Part shown: positions 22,599 through 34,070 of the stretch, in pieces
Numbering within the stretch: position 1 is the first letter of the stretch
How the letters are laid out: each line of letters opens with the position of its first letter
Assembly (NCBI GenBank): GCA_036874045.1
Contig: CM072343.1
Span: forward strand, 6,778,001 to 6,842,000
DNA length: 64,000 bases
Source of the DNA: Cymodocea nodosa
Taxonomy: Eukaryota; Streptophyta; Magnoliopsida; Alismatales; Cymodoceaceae
Reading direction: 5' to 3'
Made by a program: the position numbers and the translations under genes
The notes under the pieces: model-generated
What the model saw: only the letters and a program-made list of their open reading frames with translations
The model's database searches: none
Told to the model about the DNA's origin: nothing

Positions 22599-24205
22599 TT
22601 AGTCCTTTTTCCTAAGTTCATCTACTTCCTTCTAAAGCTTTTCTAATTGTTGTTCTAATTGATTTATCCTCTCAACAACCCTTGTAATGCCTCTAGAAGG
22701 TCCAACAATCTCAGCAGCTATAGCATAATTTCTGTATTCCTTCATTGAAATGGTTCTTGATCTTATCCTTTTGGATGTCCATTTCATGAAATCGATACTA
22801 TCCACCATCAATAGTGGAATCAGATCTCCATAAAATAATTTCTTCTTTACTGCTCTTAGTTTGGAGATAAATACTTTGTACCAATAAACTTGAATTCTGT
22901 TCACAACTGCATATGTGGCCCACTTGACAAATTGACTAAGTTCAATGTCGTGGCCTTGTCTTTGATAAACAGTTTTTACCAGTATGGTTGCAACCATGTG
23001 TGCCTTTCCATTTAAGTACTTTAGTCTGTTCAGTAATGGCATACTAGGGTTGAGGGCTATGCATTGTTTAATTTCCTATTCAACCCATTCCACTATAGTT
23101 GTTTCTTCCAGAATTTCAATTCCTTCATTTCTCAATCCGAAAATATTGTGGAGAAGCTCTAGTGTTATCTATATATCAGCTTGCTCCATGTTGGAAATTA
23201 ATCCACTTTCTTCTTCTCTCAAATTGGCATAAAAGCAGGGTACTAGATTTTTGTATACTAGATGCCCTCTCTGCTAAGAAATAAATTGCATTAGACCCTA
23301 GAACTCAAATAAGTCCTTAATTTCTTGCATGCCGTCCTAGTTTACTAGTCTACTATATATAATATCATACCCCTTTATCTCTTGATATTTATTATAAGCT
23401 TCCTGACTCCAAAAGTGTACTTCATTTAGAATGGTAGCTTCAACTAGGTTAGGAATTTGAATTTGTTGCTCTATAGGGGTTTGTTCTTGAATTTCTTCTT
23501 CCATATGCTGAACTTGAATTTGCTTGAAATGATCTGGAGATTCCTGCATTTTTCCTTCTGCTTCTGTTTGTGGTGGAGAGTCGGTAGAACTCTCCAGTCT
23601 ATCTTGAATTCTTTCAATTAATTACTGAAGAGTTTCTCCCTCTTCAGTGGAATCTATCGAGTCATTTCTTTCTTGTTCAATATGTACTTGTTTAGCTTAT
23701 TGTTCAGTTTCTTCTCTTTCTTCTTCCTCCTAACTACCAATTTGCATTGTCACTGTTCTTTTTGATTCTATGGCAGATTGGGATGGAGTCATGGGCAAAT
23801 TAGCTTCTACCCTAATTTCAGTTTCTTCTGTTGGTATAGGCTATAGACTAATTTCAACCTATTTTTCTTCTTCTCTTTGCTCTTGCTGCTGCTACTCCTG
23901 CTCATCCTCAACTTCAGATAGCAGGTCTACAAAAATAGGCCTTGTAGGCCCTTCTGATATTTTAAACTCATGTTTAATCTCTACAGGAGCTTCAAGCACT
24001 ATCTCTTTTCCTTTCTTTCTTTTAATTAGCTATGTCTGGTCTTCCTCTTTCTCCTTTGAGATTAAATCTACAAAAATGGGCTCTTTAAGCCCTCGAGCCA
24101 CAAGTACTAGCTCTTCCTGTGTTATTCTTTCTATAATTACTAGTCTCGAAGGACCAACTTCAGCTTCTTTGGCAACCATTGATCTAGCTGCTTCTTGATG
24201 CTGCT
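22599..24205 (-). pseudogene. Env-like gene of Ath-3, C-terminal part
   Basis: Minus strand, ending at the TAA at 22599-22601. The open part 23042-22632 has LLNRLKYLNGKAHMVATIL, ATYAVVNRIQ and KKLFYGDLIPLL, then the terminal coiled coil INQLEQQLEKL. Further upstream, 23549-23337 holds QEAYNKYQEIKGYDIIYSRL. The gene is cut at 24205 by Ath-4; its N-terminal part lies at 35889-36533. Confidence 0.8.
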
Positions 24206-26378
24206 TGTTTAGAATGAAAAAGTGCATATTATTAACGGTTAAATGATGGTTAATTGCATAATATTTAGCTTATCATATGATAATTAAGCCATTATGTTAT
24301 AATTGCACTATTATATGCTTTAATTAAAGAATCTGCTTAAATTGGGGGAATTAATGTCAATTTAGTACATTTCTGAACTGTCGGTAAGTTGCAGGCTGTG
24401 AAATTCTTAAGTATCTGAATTTTCTGATATTTCGGACAGTTATGTTTAACATACCGAACATATTTCAGATAGTTATGTTAAACATACCGAACATGTATTG
24501 GATAGTTATGTTTTAAATTGCCGAATAGTTATGTTTTAAAAGAATATTTTATTATTTCCTGAAGTACACGTGTCGAAACCATAATGCATGACTTAAGTGA
24601 ACTTTCGGTGAGTTATCGATAACTATCCGAAATTGCAGTTGGGCATCGGATAGTTATATGTGTAACTCTCCGAAATCTCTTTTTATTTATAAAATAGTTG
24701 TAGACACATGTCATGTTCTGGGAAAGTGACTTAAGTGGATTTTCGGTGAGTTATCAATAACTATTTGAAATGCATCTGAGCATCGGATAGTTAGACCTGT
24801 AACTCTCCGAAATGTTTCTTTTATTATTAAACTACTGCTGACATGTGTCGAGATCTAGTAGATTTACTTAAGTTATATATCGGTGAGTTATTTGTAACTA
24901 TCCGAAATGCATCTGAGCATTGGATAGTTAAATTTATCCATGTGTTTTATAGTTAAATCAACGAAAAAAGTCCATTGAGTTATCTGTAACTCCATAGATT
25001 ATTTATTTTCTAATATGCCACTATAGCGGTTGTAGGAACAGATAGTTGGAAGAAAGAAACCACGATCGCACTTATCACGCAGGAATTCACTCGTCGAAGG
25101 GAGAACAAATCATTGTTGTTGATATGAATGAAGGAAATCTAACCAACCACTCAAGCAAAAGCAGTTACCACTGAAGAAATATAAAAGAAAGAAGAAAAAG
25201 AAGTAAAGTGTGTGTGATCGATGGGCGACCAGTGTGTACAGAGGAGGAGCACCGAGCTTTCTGCAGACAATGTCGGCAATTCTCTGAAGTACCACACCAA
25301 CCATCATTACCACCACCATAACCATAATAATCAGCAACCATCAGAGGTCTGTGAGGATACTTTCCTGATGTCGGGTCGATTCCGAGCCAAACACAGTGTT
25401 TGACAACCATTGTGAGGAGTGATCGCGTCGCGGGAAGGGAAGCCATTTTCACCAAGCGCCGACTCATATTTCAAGAGATCGCAAAGCTTCTAGCCTTGGC
25501 TTTGGGTTGATGCCTGTATGCTGAAGAGGAGATGATCTTGCAATTCTGGACTCGCAATTCTATAGGGAGAGGAGACAGAATTTTAAGTGGTTTAATTTTC
25601 AATGGTGTAATCGCGTCGTATGTAGTGACGGAAGTATTTACTGTCGACTGAGATTACTTTACATTTCACCTTTCACCCATTTCCATGTTCATATTAAAAC
25701 AAAAATACCAAAAACAATTTATCTATGTTTGTATGTTGTATTTGAGTGTTGTATCGTGATTAATGTTATCTTTATCAGTGTTGTGACTGTTTTATGTTAG
25801 TTTTAGTTTTATAGTTTACTGAAATTGGTTCGATCAAAAGACTTAAAAATTTTAATGGTTACTGTTTGAATTATCTGAATGTTAGTATGCTTAATGATAA
25901 ATCCAATGTTTACTAACATTAAAGAGCTTAATTGATGTTATTTACAATCTATGGAATCGCCTAATGGTTTGCCGAATTCCTTTGTAAATATTAGTATTTA
26001 AAAAGAAAAGACAGGCTTGTGGAGTTAACTTAAGTCCACAAGGTTAGTCCGTTGAGTTAGCCATAACTCAACGAACTTTGTCCATTGAGTTAACTATAAT
26101 TCAACGGAGAGCTTATTGAATATATAAATTTGATTGTTAATGGACAGTTCTCAACTTTTAAGCAATTCCCTATGGGATCGACCTGTACTTGCACACTAAT
26201 ACAATAGACACTATGCACTTGCAATTAAAGTACAAATTGGAATTAATATCTAAATTGTATTAAAGGTTGTTTGTTTACTTCTAAAAGAAAAAGAATAGGC
26301 ATAAAGATAAATTAACTAAGTAAAAACAAAAGTAACAAATCCATGCTTTTCTAGTGTAGTGCTGGGAAAATCCAAACA
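24206..26378 (+). repeat. 5' LTR of Ath-4
   Basis: 2173 bases, TGTTTAGAATGAAAAAG to GAAAATCCAAACA. U3 holds three units of a hairpin-forming repeat of the type AACTATCCGAAATGCATCTG with CATCGGATAGTT (24600-24930). TTGAGTTA/TAACTCAA motifs lie at 26020-26110. The next bases lead to the primer binding site. Short frames on both strands have no family match that I can see. Confidence 0.92.
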
Positions 26379-26385
26379 AGTTTTA

Positions 26386-26403
26386 TGGCGTCATTGCCGG
26401 GGA
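26386..26403 (+). other. Primer binding site of Ath-4 (tRNA-Asp type)
   Basis: TGGCGTCATTGCCGGGGA, two changes from the Athila site TGGCGCCGTTGCCGGGGA, starting eight bases after the LTR. Confidence 0.88.
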
Positions 26404-26502
26404 ATAGAATTGAATTGATTTGAATTGAATTAATATAAGCAATTGTTAGAGCTATTTCATTTTAATAGCTAGAGTTGTGTGTTTTCTTTTGTAATTGAGA
26501 AT

Positions 26503-27479
26503 ATGGCATATGCTTATTATGCTCAAAGATTTCTGAAACCTGTAGTTAGCATATGTGAATTCTACAATTCTGAAGGACACGACATTTCTGACTGTTTGAA
26601 ATTGAGACGTTTGCAGATGGTTAGATCCCATGAACAACAAATGAATTATCCTTAGTATAATACAGCCGAGTATGAGAATCCTATAGTTTACCCAACTGAT
26701 GGTCAGCATAGAATGTGTAATATGTTGAGAGACACTGAAGTTTGGGATAGGTATAACAGACTGGAGCGTAGTATAGAGCAAAACCTGGACAAACTACAAT
26801 ACTTTATGTGTCAGCAACAAGAAGTCAACCAATTAAATTATAAGGAAGCATATTCAGAACCTAAAAAGGATATAATTTACGAAACTGAAAAAACCATAAT
26901 GAAAATTGATCAAAAATTAAATGCAATGAGATTAGATGATCTGGAAAGAAAACTAAAAGAATTGGACGAATATACAATGAAAATACAAGTTATGCAATAG
27001 GACAATGAAAATTATAATGTTATAAATCTGCATAGTTTGCAAAATATACAGCAACTAGAAAATATTAATGAAAGAGAATTTAAAGAATGCACTATAAAAC
27101 TAAAAATAATTGAAGATCATAATCACGAAAATGATATACAAAAACATCATGAGAGTAACGAAAATCTAGAAGATGTATGTGTAACATTAAGATCTGGAAC
27201 TGATATACCACCAAGAACTCAAAATGAAAATAATATGAAGGTGGATAAGAGTAAAAATCAAAATGATAATGAAAATATAATAGTTGAAAATCTAGAAATT
27301 ACTAAAGAACAATCTGAATCTGCTAATGAAGCTAAAAATGATCAAACAAATCAAATGAAAGAAAAAGAATCTTTTAAATCATAATCGTTAGCACCCTATC
27401 TTGAAAGATTACAACAAACAATACTTGAAAAATAAGAAAAAATCAGAGAAATTTTTGAAAAAATACAAGTTAACATTCT
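26503..27479 (+). pseudogene. Short 5' gag gene with damaged zinc knuckle, Ath-4
   Basis: Starts MAYAYYAQRFLKPVVS 100 bases after the primer site. The knuckle reads CEFYNSEGHDISDC, so its second cysteine is tyrosine. A stop follows near 26655. The frames 26713-27000 and 27037-27384 continue as an acidic, coiled-coil-like chain and reach TLRSGTDIPPRTQ, the sequence before the protease. More stops come near 27384. Cop-2 interrupts at 27480. As in Ath-1 and Ath-5, no capsid core precedes the knuckle. Confidence 0.82.
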
Positions 27480-29042
27480 TGTAGGATCGTATGGCCACAC
27501 AAGGGGAGGGGTGAATTGTGTATTTTTAATATTTTCTGAAATATAATTGAAACTTTAAAACACAAAAACAAGTTGAGACATTGTTTTCATAAAATCATTT
27601 TTATTCAAGGTTTCAATTACAATATACAATTCAATTCTCCTCAGAAATTGTAGATGCAATTATATTTCGATACCATGTATCATCTAAACAATTTCATAAC
27701 TACAAATAGAGAAAACTAATTTGCAGAATTTAAAACTTTTCTCTTTGTTTGAGATCTTTCTTCTTCTTCTTTTTCTTCTTCAGCAATTCTTCAATGACGA
27801 ATATCTTGTCTTTTCACGCTTCACCGAATTTGCTTTCTTCTGATACTTCAAATCTTCAGTGACGAAAATCTTACCTTTTTATGCTTCACTGAACTTTCTT
27901 CCACTTAAGAGATTTTTCCCGAAGAGGTGTTTTTGATCCCTGAAAAAGATTTTTCTTTTGGTGTGTAGGGATGGTTTGATCCTTGAAAAGATTTTTCTTT
28001 TTTGTGTGCAAGGATGGTTTGATCCTTGAAAAGATTTTTCTTTTTGGTTTGCAAGGATAAATTGATCAACGAGAATTCTATGCCTTTTATACTGTATCTT
28101 CATTTCATGCATATCCTTCACATTCTAACCCACGTTTATATTTCGAATTTTCTTTAATCATCAATCCTGGATCTCTGAAAAATTTCCTGAAAATAAACTT
28201 TCTTGTCTAAAAATTTTTCATCAATGTAATAAGAAGTCGTTACTTTAATGTTAACTAAACGAGTAACACAAGTATATATATATAACTTAACATTTCTAAC
28301 TTAATGAGTTCACCATGTGCTATTTTACATGACAAGTACTGTAGCTAACTCAACGAACTAAGTCTGTAGTGTTATGCTATCTCAACGAACCATCTCCGTT
28401 GTGTTATGATAACTCAACGAACTAGTAATAAACAAATGTTTTTAAAATAAGAATTTTACCACGTGCAAAAATAACAACTTAAGTTTATAACGCTAACCTA
28501 ACGCGTTGCCTTAGTGTTCAATATAGCAACTCAACGCGTTTAGTTATGTTAACTTAACGAGTTAAACATGTGCACCTCATGTGATACAATACAATATTCG
28601 TAACTTATAATTTCACCACGTGTATAACACTAACTTAACGAGTTCGTCTCTTCTTTTACTCACTAACTTAACGAGTTATCACGTGACCTATTTTAACCTT
28701 TAAGCCTCTAACTTAACGAGTTCTCAGGTGACCTCTATACAAACAAAACTCTAACTTAACGAGTTGTCTAAACATGCACTGTTCATGATACAGAAGATAT
28801 AACATTAAAACATATCATGCTTTTCAATAAAAACACACGTTAACTTAACGTTTAGCTAAATGAGAAATTAATGCAACGAAATGACTAGTTATTAACTTTA
28901 GATCCAATATAGACAAGTATTTATATCAGTAAGCTTTTTTTGTATTAATTGATGATTTTAATTTCTTTTCACAAGCAATAGTAATTGAGCAAATATGATT
29001 ATTTTCATTCAGCACACATCATCAAAACAAAAATACTCAACA
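27480..29042 (-). repeat. 3' LTR of Cop-2
   Basis: 1563 bases, TGTTGAGTATTTTTG to GATCCTACA on the minus strand. Same family as Cop-1 and the 5' LTR of Cop-5. It carries the AACTCGTTAAGTTA array with CACGTG-like boxes (about 28540-28780) and TTGAGTTA-type motifs (28330-28400). Confidence 0.92.
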
Positions 29043-29056
29043 ATCTCCCCCTTTTT
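29043..29056 (-). other. Polypurine tract of Cop-2
   Basis: AAAAAGGGGGAGAT on the minus strand directly before the LTR TG: the plus-strand primer of reverse transcription. Confidence 0.9.
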
Positions 29057-29545
29057 GATGATGACAAAACCATATTAAATCAATTATGAAATATGTTTAA
29101 CTCAACAAAGCACCTTCGTTGGGTTAACTTTTAATTCAATAAACTTGTTTGTTGACTTAAGTTCACTTAAGCTTATTTCTATTGTTTGAGTAAATTTTAC
29201 CTGTCAGAATTAAAACTCTCAGATGTCAATAATTATATAAGTATCAGTTTTCTAATTATCATCTGTCACATTACAATAACCATTTAAATAGCATCTCCTT
29301 TTATAATATATATATGCAATTAAGATCATAATCATCTTTTTATAATATTTCTCCTCCTTTTTGTCATTAATCAAAAAGATAATTACAGAGAATATATATA
29401 TATATATATATATAAGAGATATAATTACAACAACTCTTTCTGTAAACAAGAATAATAATTGAAGACATTTACAGAAAAATGTATTGTTCAATCAAATCAA
29501 AAAAGTAATACAAACATTACATTTTGTATTCAGAAACAAAAACAG
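29057..29545 (-). other. Noncoding stretch between env-like gene and PPT, Cop-2
   Basis: No gene. Contains an AT dinucleotide run at about 29393-29414 and a CATCATCAAAA/TTTTGATGATG inverted pair that brackets the polypurine tract (about 29020-29065). Confidence 0.7.
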
Positions 29546-31814
29546 TTATCGACCCCTCCTAAGTATATCACTTATAGCATTACATATTTTATCTCCTAGA
29601 TGCCTAATATCATTTCTGATGTCGTTAAGCACTACATTTAAGTTAGGAGGTAGTTGGGTTTGCTGTTCTGCTTGAACTGAATAACATTGTTGTTGTTGTT
29701 GTATATGGTCTGTATCAGGTTGTTGTTGTTGTTGTCGTTGAGGTTTATGCATGGCCTGGAATTTTTGCAAATCTTTGACACTAAATGCTCTCATGCCTTT
29801 AGTTTCAGAAGGCCAGTCAGATAAAGTCAATTGGCTTGCAAGGATTCTACATACAACATCACCATAAAATAACTTTGAACTCATGCTATAGTTGAGACAT
29901 AAAAACATCAAACCAATTTATTTGAATTCTATTCAGCAGGCCATAAGTTGCATATAAACAGCTTCTACCGACTTTCAAATTGTGTCCAACTCTCTAAAAT
30001 AAATTTGCATACAATATATTTGCAATAAATCTTGCCTCTGCATTCATATTTTCCATTAATCTCATTTTAGAATATACATCTGGAATTTTTGATAAAGACT
30101 GCATGTTCCATTCTAGTTGTCTTATTATGTCAAATCTATTGGTAACAACAACACCTTCATTATTTAATCCTAAAACTTCAAAAATTAACTCAGGAGACAA
30201 CATAAACTCCTATTCATTTATTTGAGTTTTCAGAAAATTTCCATTCTTGACCAGATTGTTATAAAAAGCTGCAATAAGCTTTGTGTATTGCTTCCATTTC
30301 GTTCTTACTGGCAAGAATTTAATGAGGCCTTGAAACTTAAACAAATCTCTTATTTCCATCAAATTTCTGAATTTTATTAGACGAGCATGCAGAATCTGAC
30401 ATGTAATCAGATTATTGTATATCTGCAATACTTCTTCAGATCTAAAATGAATTGCATTACCTTGAATTTTTAATATTGTACACAAAGACGGTGATACCTG
30501 AAGCTGTGATTCAGAGTTTAATTCATCTTCAGGAACCTCTTCTTCAAAATGAATTTCATGTTGTTCCTCTTCCAAAATATTATCTTGAAGCTGCTCAGGT
30601 AAGCTTGATTCTTCAGCTTCAATAGTGTTAGGAACATTGTCAATATGCTCAACATTCATCTGTTCAGTCTCTATAGAATGTTCAGAGTACAATTTTTCCA
30701 TAAATTCTACAGCCGGTGTATCTGTCTGTAATTGTTCATTTTGTTCAATAGATAATTCCATTGATTGATGCTGTGAATTCTCAGACGCTGCTTCTATAGA
30801 TTCCGTAGAAGGCTGGTTAACTTTTAGCTCTTCTAGAGTCTTAACAATTTCAATATCTGCTACTCCAGACAATTCAACCTTTGAACTAGTTACTGCTTCA
30901 ATATTGTCAATTATATTTGCAATAACTTGTTCAATGTCAGGTGCCTGATGCTCTGATTTGTCAATTTCTACATCATCAGGACTTGTACTAATAGAAAAAC
31001 TTGAGCTCATATTTGACTTGGATTTCTTCTCAAGTTTTCTAGCAAGGGAAAATAAAGTCTCATTATCTTCATCAGTTTCAATGCGTTCGGAATTGATGAG
31101 TTTATCAGATGCACAAAAAGATACAATGTCTAGACATACATTGTCCTTTGGAAATAAATTTTCATCTGATTTTCCTTTTTCAATTGACTTTGTTTCCTTA
31201 GACATAATTTTTCTGACTTTCCTTCTTCTATAACATTTTTGTTTCTCCTTTTCAAGTATTGCTGTTTTCTTTTCAAATTGCTCCATAAAAGTTTTCTGCT
31301 TTAATTCTTCTAAGGCATTTTCTATTGCAACGGTCTTTCGAAGACTGTCAACTTTTGTTTTGTCTACAGCATTATCTGATTCTACTTGTTTTGAATATAA
31401 AGGAGTAGGGATAGCTGATTCATGCTCTTCCTCAAATGCATGTAGTCTTATACCGTTTATAGGAGTTTGAGGAGTTCTATTTGATGAACTTACACCTTTT
31501 TCCAAGTATTTTGCATACTGTTCCAAAAATGCAATCTCAGCACATTTCATTCTGTCTTCTCTATCAAATTTACTACAAATACCCATGTATGTAATATTTG
31601 CATCAGTATGTTGAAGTTCTTGTCTAACTTCATCTAATATTCCCTAAGGAAAGAAGTAATCTCTATAAAGTTCTGCTAACCTTTTGTCCACTCGAAATAT
31701 TTTCTTGAACCAAGTATGTGGAACTTCATCATTCTCTATTTCTTTTTCTTTTGCATCTCTTCTGCTTTTGCCTTTTCCTCTACTATGACCTTTGTAGAAC
31801 TTGGAGACCATCAT
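29546..31814 (-). pseudogene. Env-like / plant transposon-protein gene of Cop-2
   Basis: The probable ATG at 31814 reads MMVSKFYKGHSRGKGKSRR. A stop lies near 31646, then a 458-residue frame (31586-30210) with a very acidic middle, ending with a domain start (LFKFQGLIKFLPV). After a stop it continues as MLSPELIFEVLGLNNEG, ANILYANLF and KLFYGDVVCRILASQ, with a Gln-rich tail to 29546. The domain is homologous to the env-like genes of the Athila elements here and to that of Cop-4. No membrane segment is evident. The function is unknown. Confidence 0.8.
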
Positions 31815-33425
31815 CGCAGGTTGTAACAACAACAAGCGGGAAAGATTTTCTTGACAAGGTTTACAAATAACCTAAGTCCCCGTGTAATAAGTGTTTAAAT
31901 AGGGTTTTTAGGCGTATAACTCAACGTGAAGAGAAGTCGGGTTTAGAAATTAAATAAATATTGAATAAAGTTTATTCAATCAAGGTACCCGAAATATTCA
32001 AGTATAACTCGTTGAGTTAACCAACCTAACGAGTAAAACGCTGTCTAGAGGCAATTTTACACGTTACCTTATCTAACATAACATCTAGTTAGTACACTTA
32101 AACAAGTTTCGGATGCTTCCAACTGAAACCTTCCGAAAACAACACACATGCTAAACTTAACATTATCTTGAGAACATTGTAAACTATTTGAACATTTTGT
32201 CTTTTGAATCTAGAATAGTTTATTTGTCTTTTTAAATTATTTCATCAAGATTTTAAGAGTACATTAATTTAGATTAACTAAGATTTGTATTCTAAATTAT
32301 ATTAATCTGTTTTTGACATTTTTAATCCTCCCCCTACAAATATACTTCAAATATATTCAATCAAAATACAAAATATACTTGTAGTGACAATAGATGTTAA
32401 GTATAACTATACTTTTACATTTTCTTTTCAGAGACTTCCGTTTCCTAACATCATCAAAAATGATTTCCAAAATCAATTCCTACTGTATATGAATCAAAAC
32501 ACAACTTTGAACTCAATTCGATTAATTCAAGGAGAATAAAAGAATGTATCTCAAATAAATGTTTTCAAAAGTACTAATGTTGATTCAATAAATCAGTAGT
32601 CATATTGGTATAAACTATATGCGATTCAAAGATATCTGTAATTAATGAAACAACTTTTTCTTTTCAAAACAGTAAATATTGATAATTTTCTTTAAAAGTT
32701 AGTTTGAAAAGCTTGAATCATACAAGAGCTTTCTAATGTACCCGTGTAATGAGCTTTCAGTCAACAATCCCAGATCTGATCAGGACCTTAGGTTGCCAGA
32801 TTTAAAGAATCCTTTTTCAGGACAACAATCCTTACATACCTATCTGCTCAAGTACAAAAGGCTCGTGATCAAACTGATCAATAAACTCTCAAAGATTTTT
32901 ACTTTGTAAACACTTTTCATTTTAAGCATAGTATATATGTATTCCATTTAATACAGATGCAATAAAACACAAATCTCATACAATTTTTACTTCTATGATT
33001 GTACTGAGAATATGAATCAGTTTCAATAAGCTTATACTTTTGATTAACAGTTTAAGATGAGTTACATATAACTTATTCTACAAGTTTAATCAATTAAGTC
33101 AAATTTATGCATGATCATATGCATTTTCCTTGATTCAAAGAAAACATTTAATCAAAATTTCAGAATGTCAGAAGTATTTAATGTTTTTCATTTACACTTC
33201 CACTTAAAATCATAAAAACTATTAAATTTGATAAACTACTTAAAAATCAATAAGATACTACTATGATTTTACAATAAATACATAGTATCTTAAGCAGCAG
33301 TTTAGATATTACTTTAGATATTTATAATAAGTATATAATATCTATGAGGTGAACAACATCATCAATAATATTTATCTTTTTATGTGGAGTTTAAGCATTT
33401 TACACGTCACATAGCCTACAAATAC
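31815..33425 (-). promoter_or_regulatory. Spacer of Cop-2: U3-like leader plus Athila-like 3' noncoding sequence
   Basis: On the minus strand, 33350 to 32340 is homologous to the 3' noncoding region of Ath-5 (42710 to 41560) and Ath-2 (20530-21271). The block 32695-32900 is nearly identical to 42050-42245. A tract TGTAGGGGGAG follows at about 32328-32338. Then comes a region with CGTTGAGTTA motifs and a TATA box CTATTTAAAC (31891-31905), about 80 bases before the env-like ATG. No coding sequence. Promoter role inferred. Confidence 0.6.
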
Positions 33426-33502
33426 CTAAATTTAATCTAATGTTTTACAAAGACTTCTTCATTAATTAAACCATTTAGAAATGCACTCTTTACATCCATT
33501 TT
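33426..33502 (-). pseudogene. Reverse transcriptase relic of Cop-2
   Basis: Only KMDVKSAFLNGLINEEVFVK remains, a well-known copia RT motif. It is joined upstream to the gag-protease fragment through the shared bases ATCCATTTT (33494-33502), and downstream directly to the noncoding spacer. Two internal deletions therefore removed the protease core, integrase, most of RT and RNase H. Confidence 0.82.
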
Positions 33503-34070
33503 GATGTTGTTTCCTCCTGCAACACAAATTAAGAAAAACTTTTTCTTGGTACCCAATGTTGTTGAGGACCAAGTTCATTAAACGCATATTTCTTCTTTTT
33601 GTTTAAAAATAGTTTAACATTATCATTTATATTCTTATTAGTTGTAAGTACTATTGATTTATCATTAGCTTCATACTCACATATAGCATTATTGCTCTTG
33701 CAATCATTCTTTTTGTTTTAAGATGTAGTATAATCAAGACCAAACATATTTTTATCAGATGTTAATTTATTTTGGTCATGCTTATACATTTCAGTAAGTT
33801 CATACCAAGATTTTGTACTTGTATTAACATTTTCCGTACATACAAAATCTTTTTCTGCACAAGAATTTTTAGTTTTATCACATGTAGAATGAGTAATTGG
33901 TCTAATACCAGTGTATTGAATTACTTGCTCAGGTTTCTGAATTTTCAGTTTACTACAATTGTTTGAAATTTTAGAAACATTAGAAACTGAATTTTCAGAA
34001 CAAGAAACAAGATTTTTAGAAACATTTATAGTCATGTTAGAAGTACAATTAGACAAATCACATTGATTTA
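33503..34070 (-). pseudogene. Gag C-terminus and start of protease, Cop-2
   Basis: The frame 34056-33718 contains SNCTSNMTINVSKNLVSCSE and KSWYELTEMYKHDQ and ends KNMFGLDYTTS. After a stop it goes on as NKKNDCKSNNAICEYEANDK to LGPQQHWVPRKSFS and TSKW, the latter just before the protease. It matches Cop-5 (63205-63470), which lacks the first part. The upstream end is cut at the Ath-4 LTR. Confidence 0.82.

Larger units (their letters stand above)
21272..24205 (-). mobile_element. Ath-3, left part: Athila-like element fragment
   Basis: Minus-strand fragment with gag N-terminus, spacer and C-terminal part of the env-like gene. It continues at 35889 beyond the inserted Ath-4. On its left it joins Ath-2 in opposite orientation at about 21271, inside gag, so at least one rearrangement has taken place. 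Confidence 0.85.
27480..34070 (-). mobile_element. Cop-2: SIRE-like Ty1/copia element inserted in Ath-4, internally deleted
   Basis: Minus-strand 3' LTR, polypurine tract, env-like gene, long spacer, then remnants of RT and of gag-protease. The 5' end is lost at about 34070, where the 3' LTR of Ath-4 begins. The left flank is ATTCT (27475-27479); no matching right flank survives. RNase H, integrase and most of RT are gone. Confidence 0.88.

Noticed and set aside
24600..24930. Regularly spaced palindromic repeats as a possible CRISPR array
   Set aside because: Units are imperfect, AT-rich and inside an LTR of a plant retrotransposon; there are no unique spacers and no cas genes.
25165..25467. 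Open frames inside the Athila LTR (also 25110-25337, 34634-34992, 9553-9796)
   Set aside because: They lie antisense or sense within LTRs, shift with indels between LTR copies and have no recognisable family. They are chance frames in the GC-richer R/U5 part.
29393..29414. AT dinucleotide run as a functional site
   Set aside because: Simple microsatellite in a noncoding stretch; poly(T) runs near 42030 and 42250 were treated the same way.
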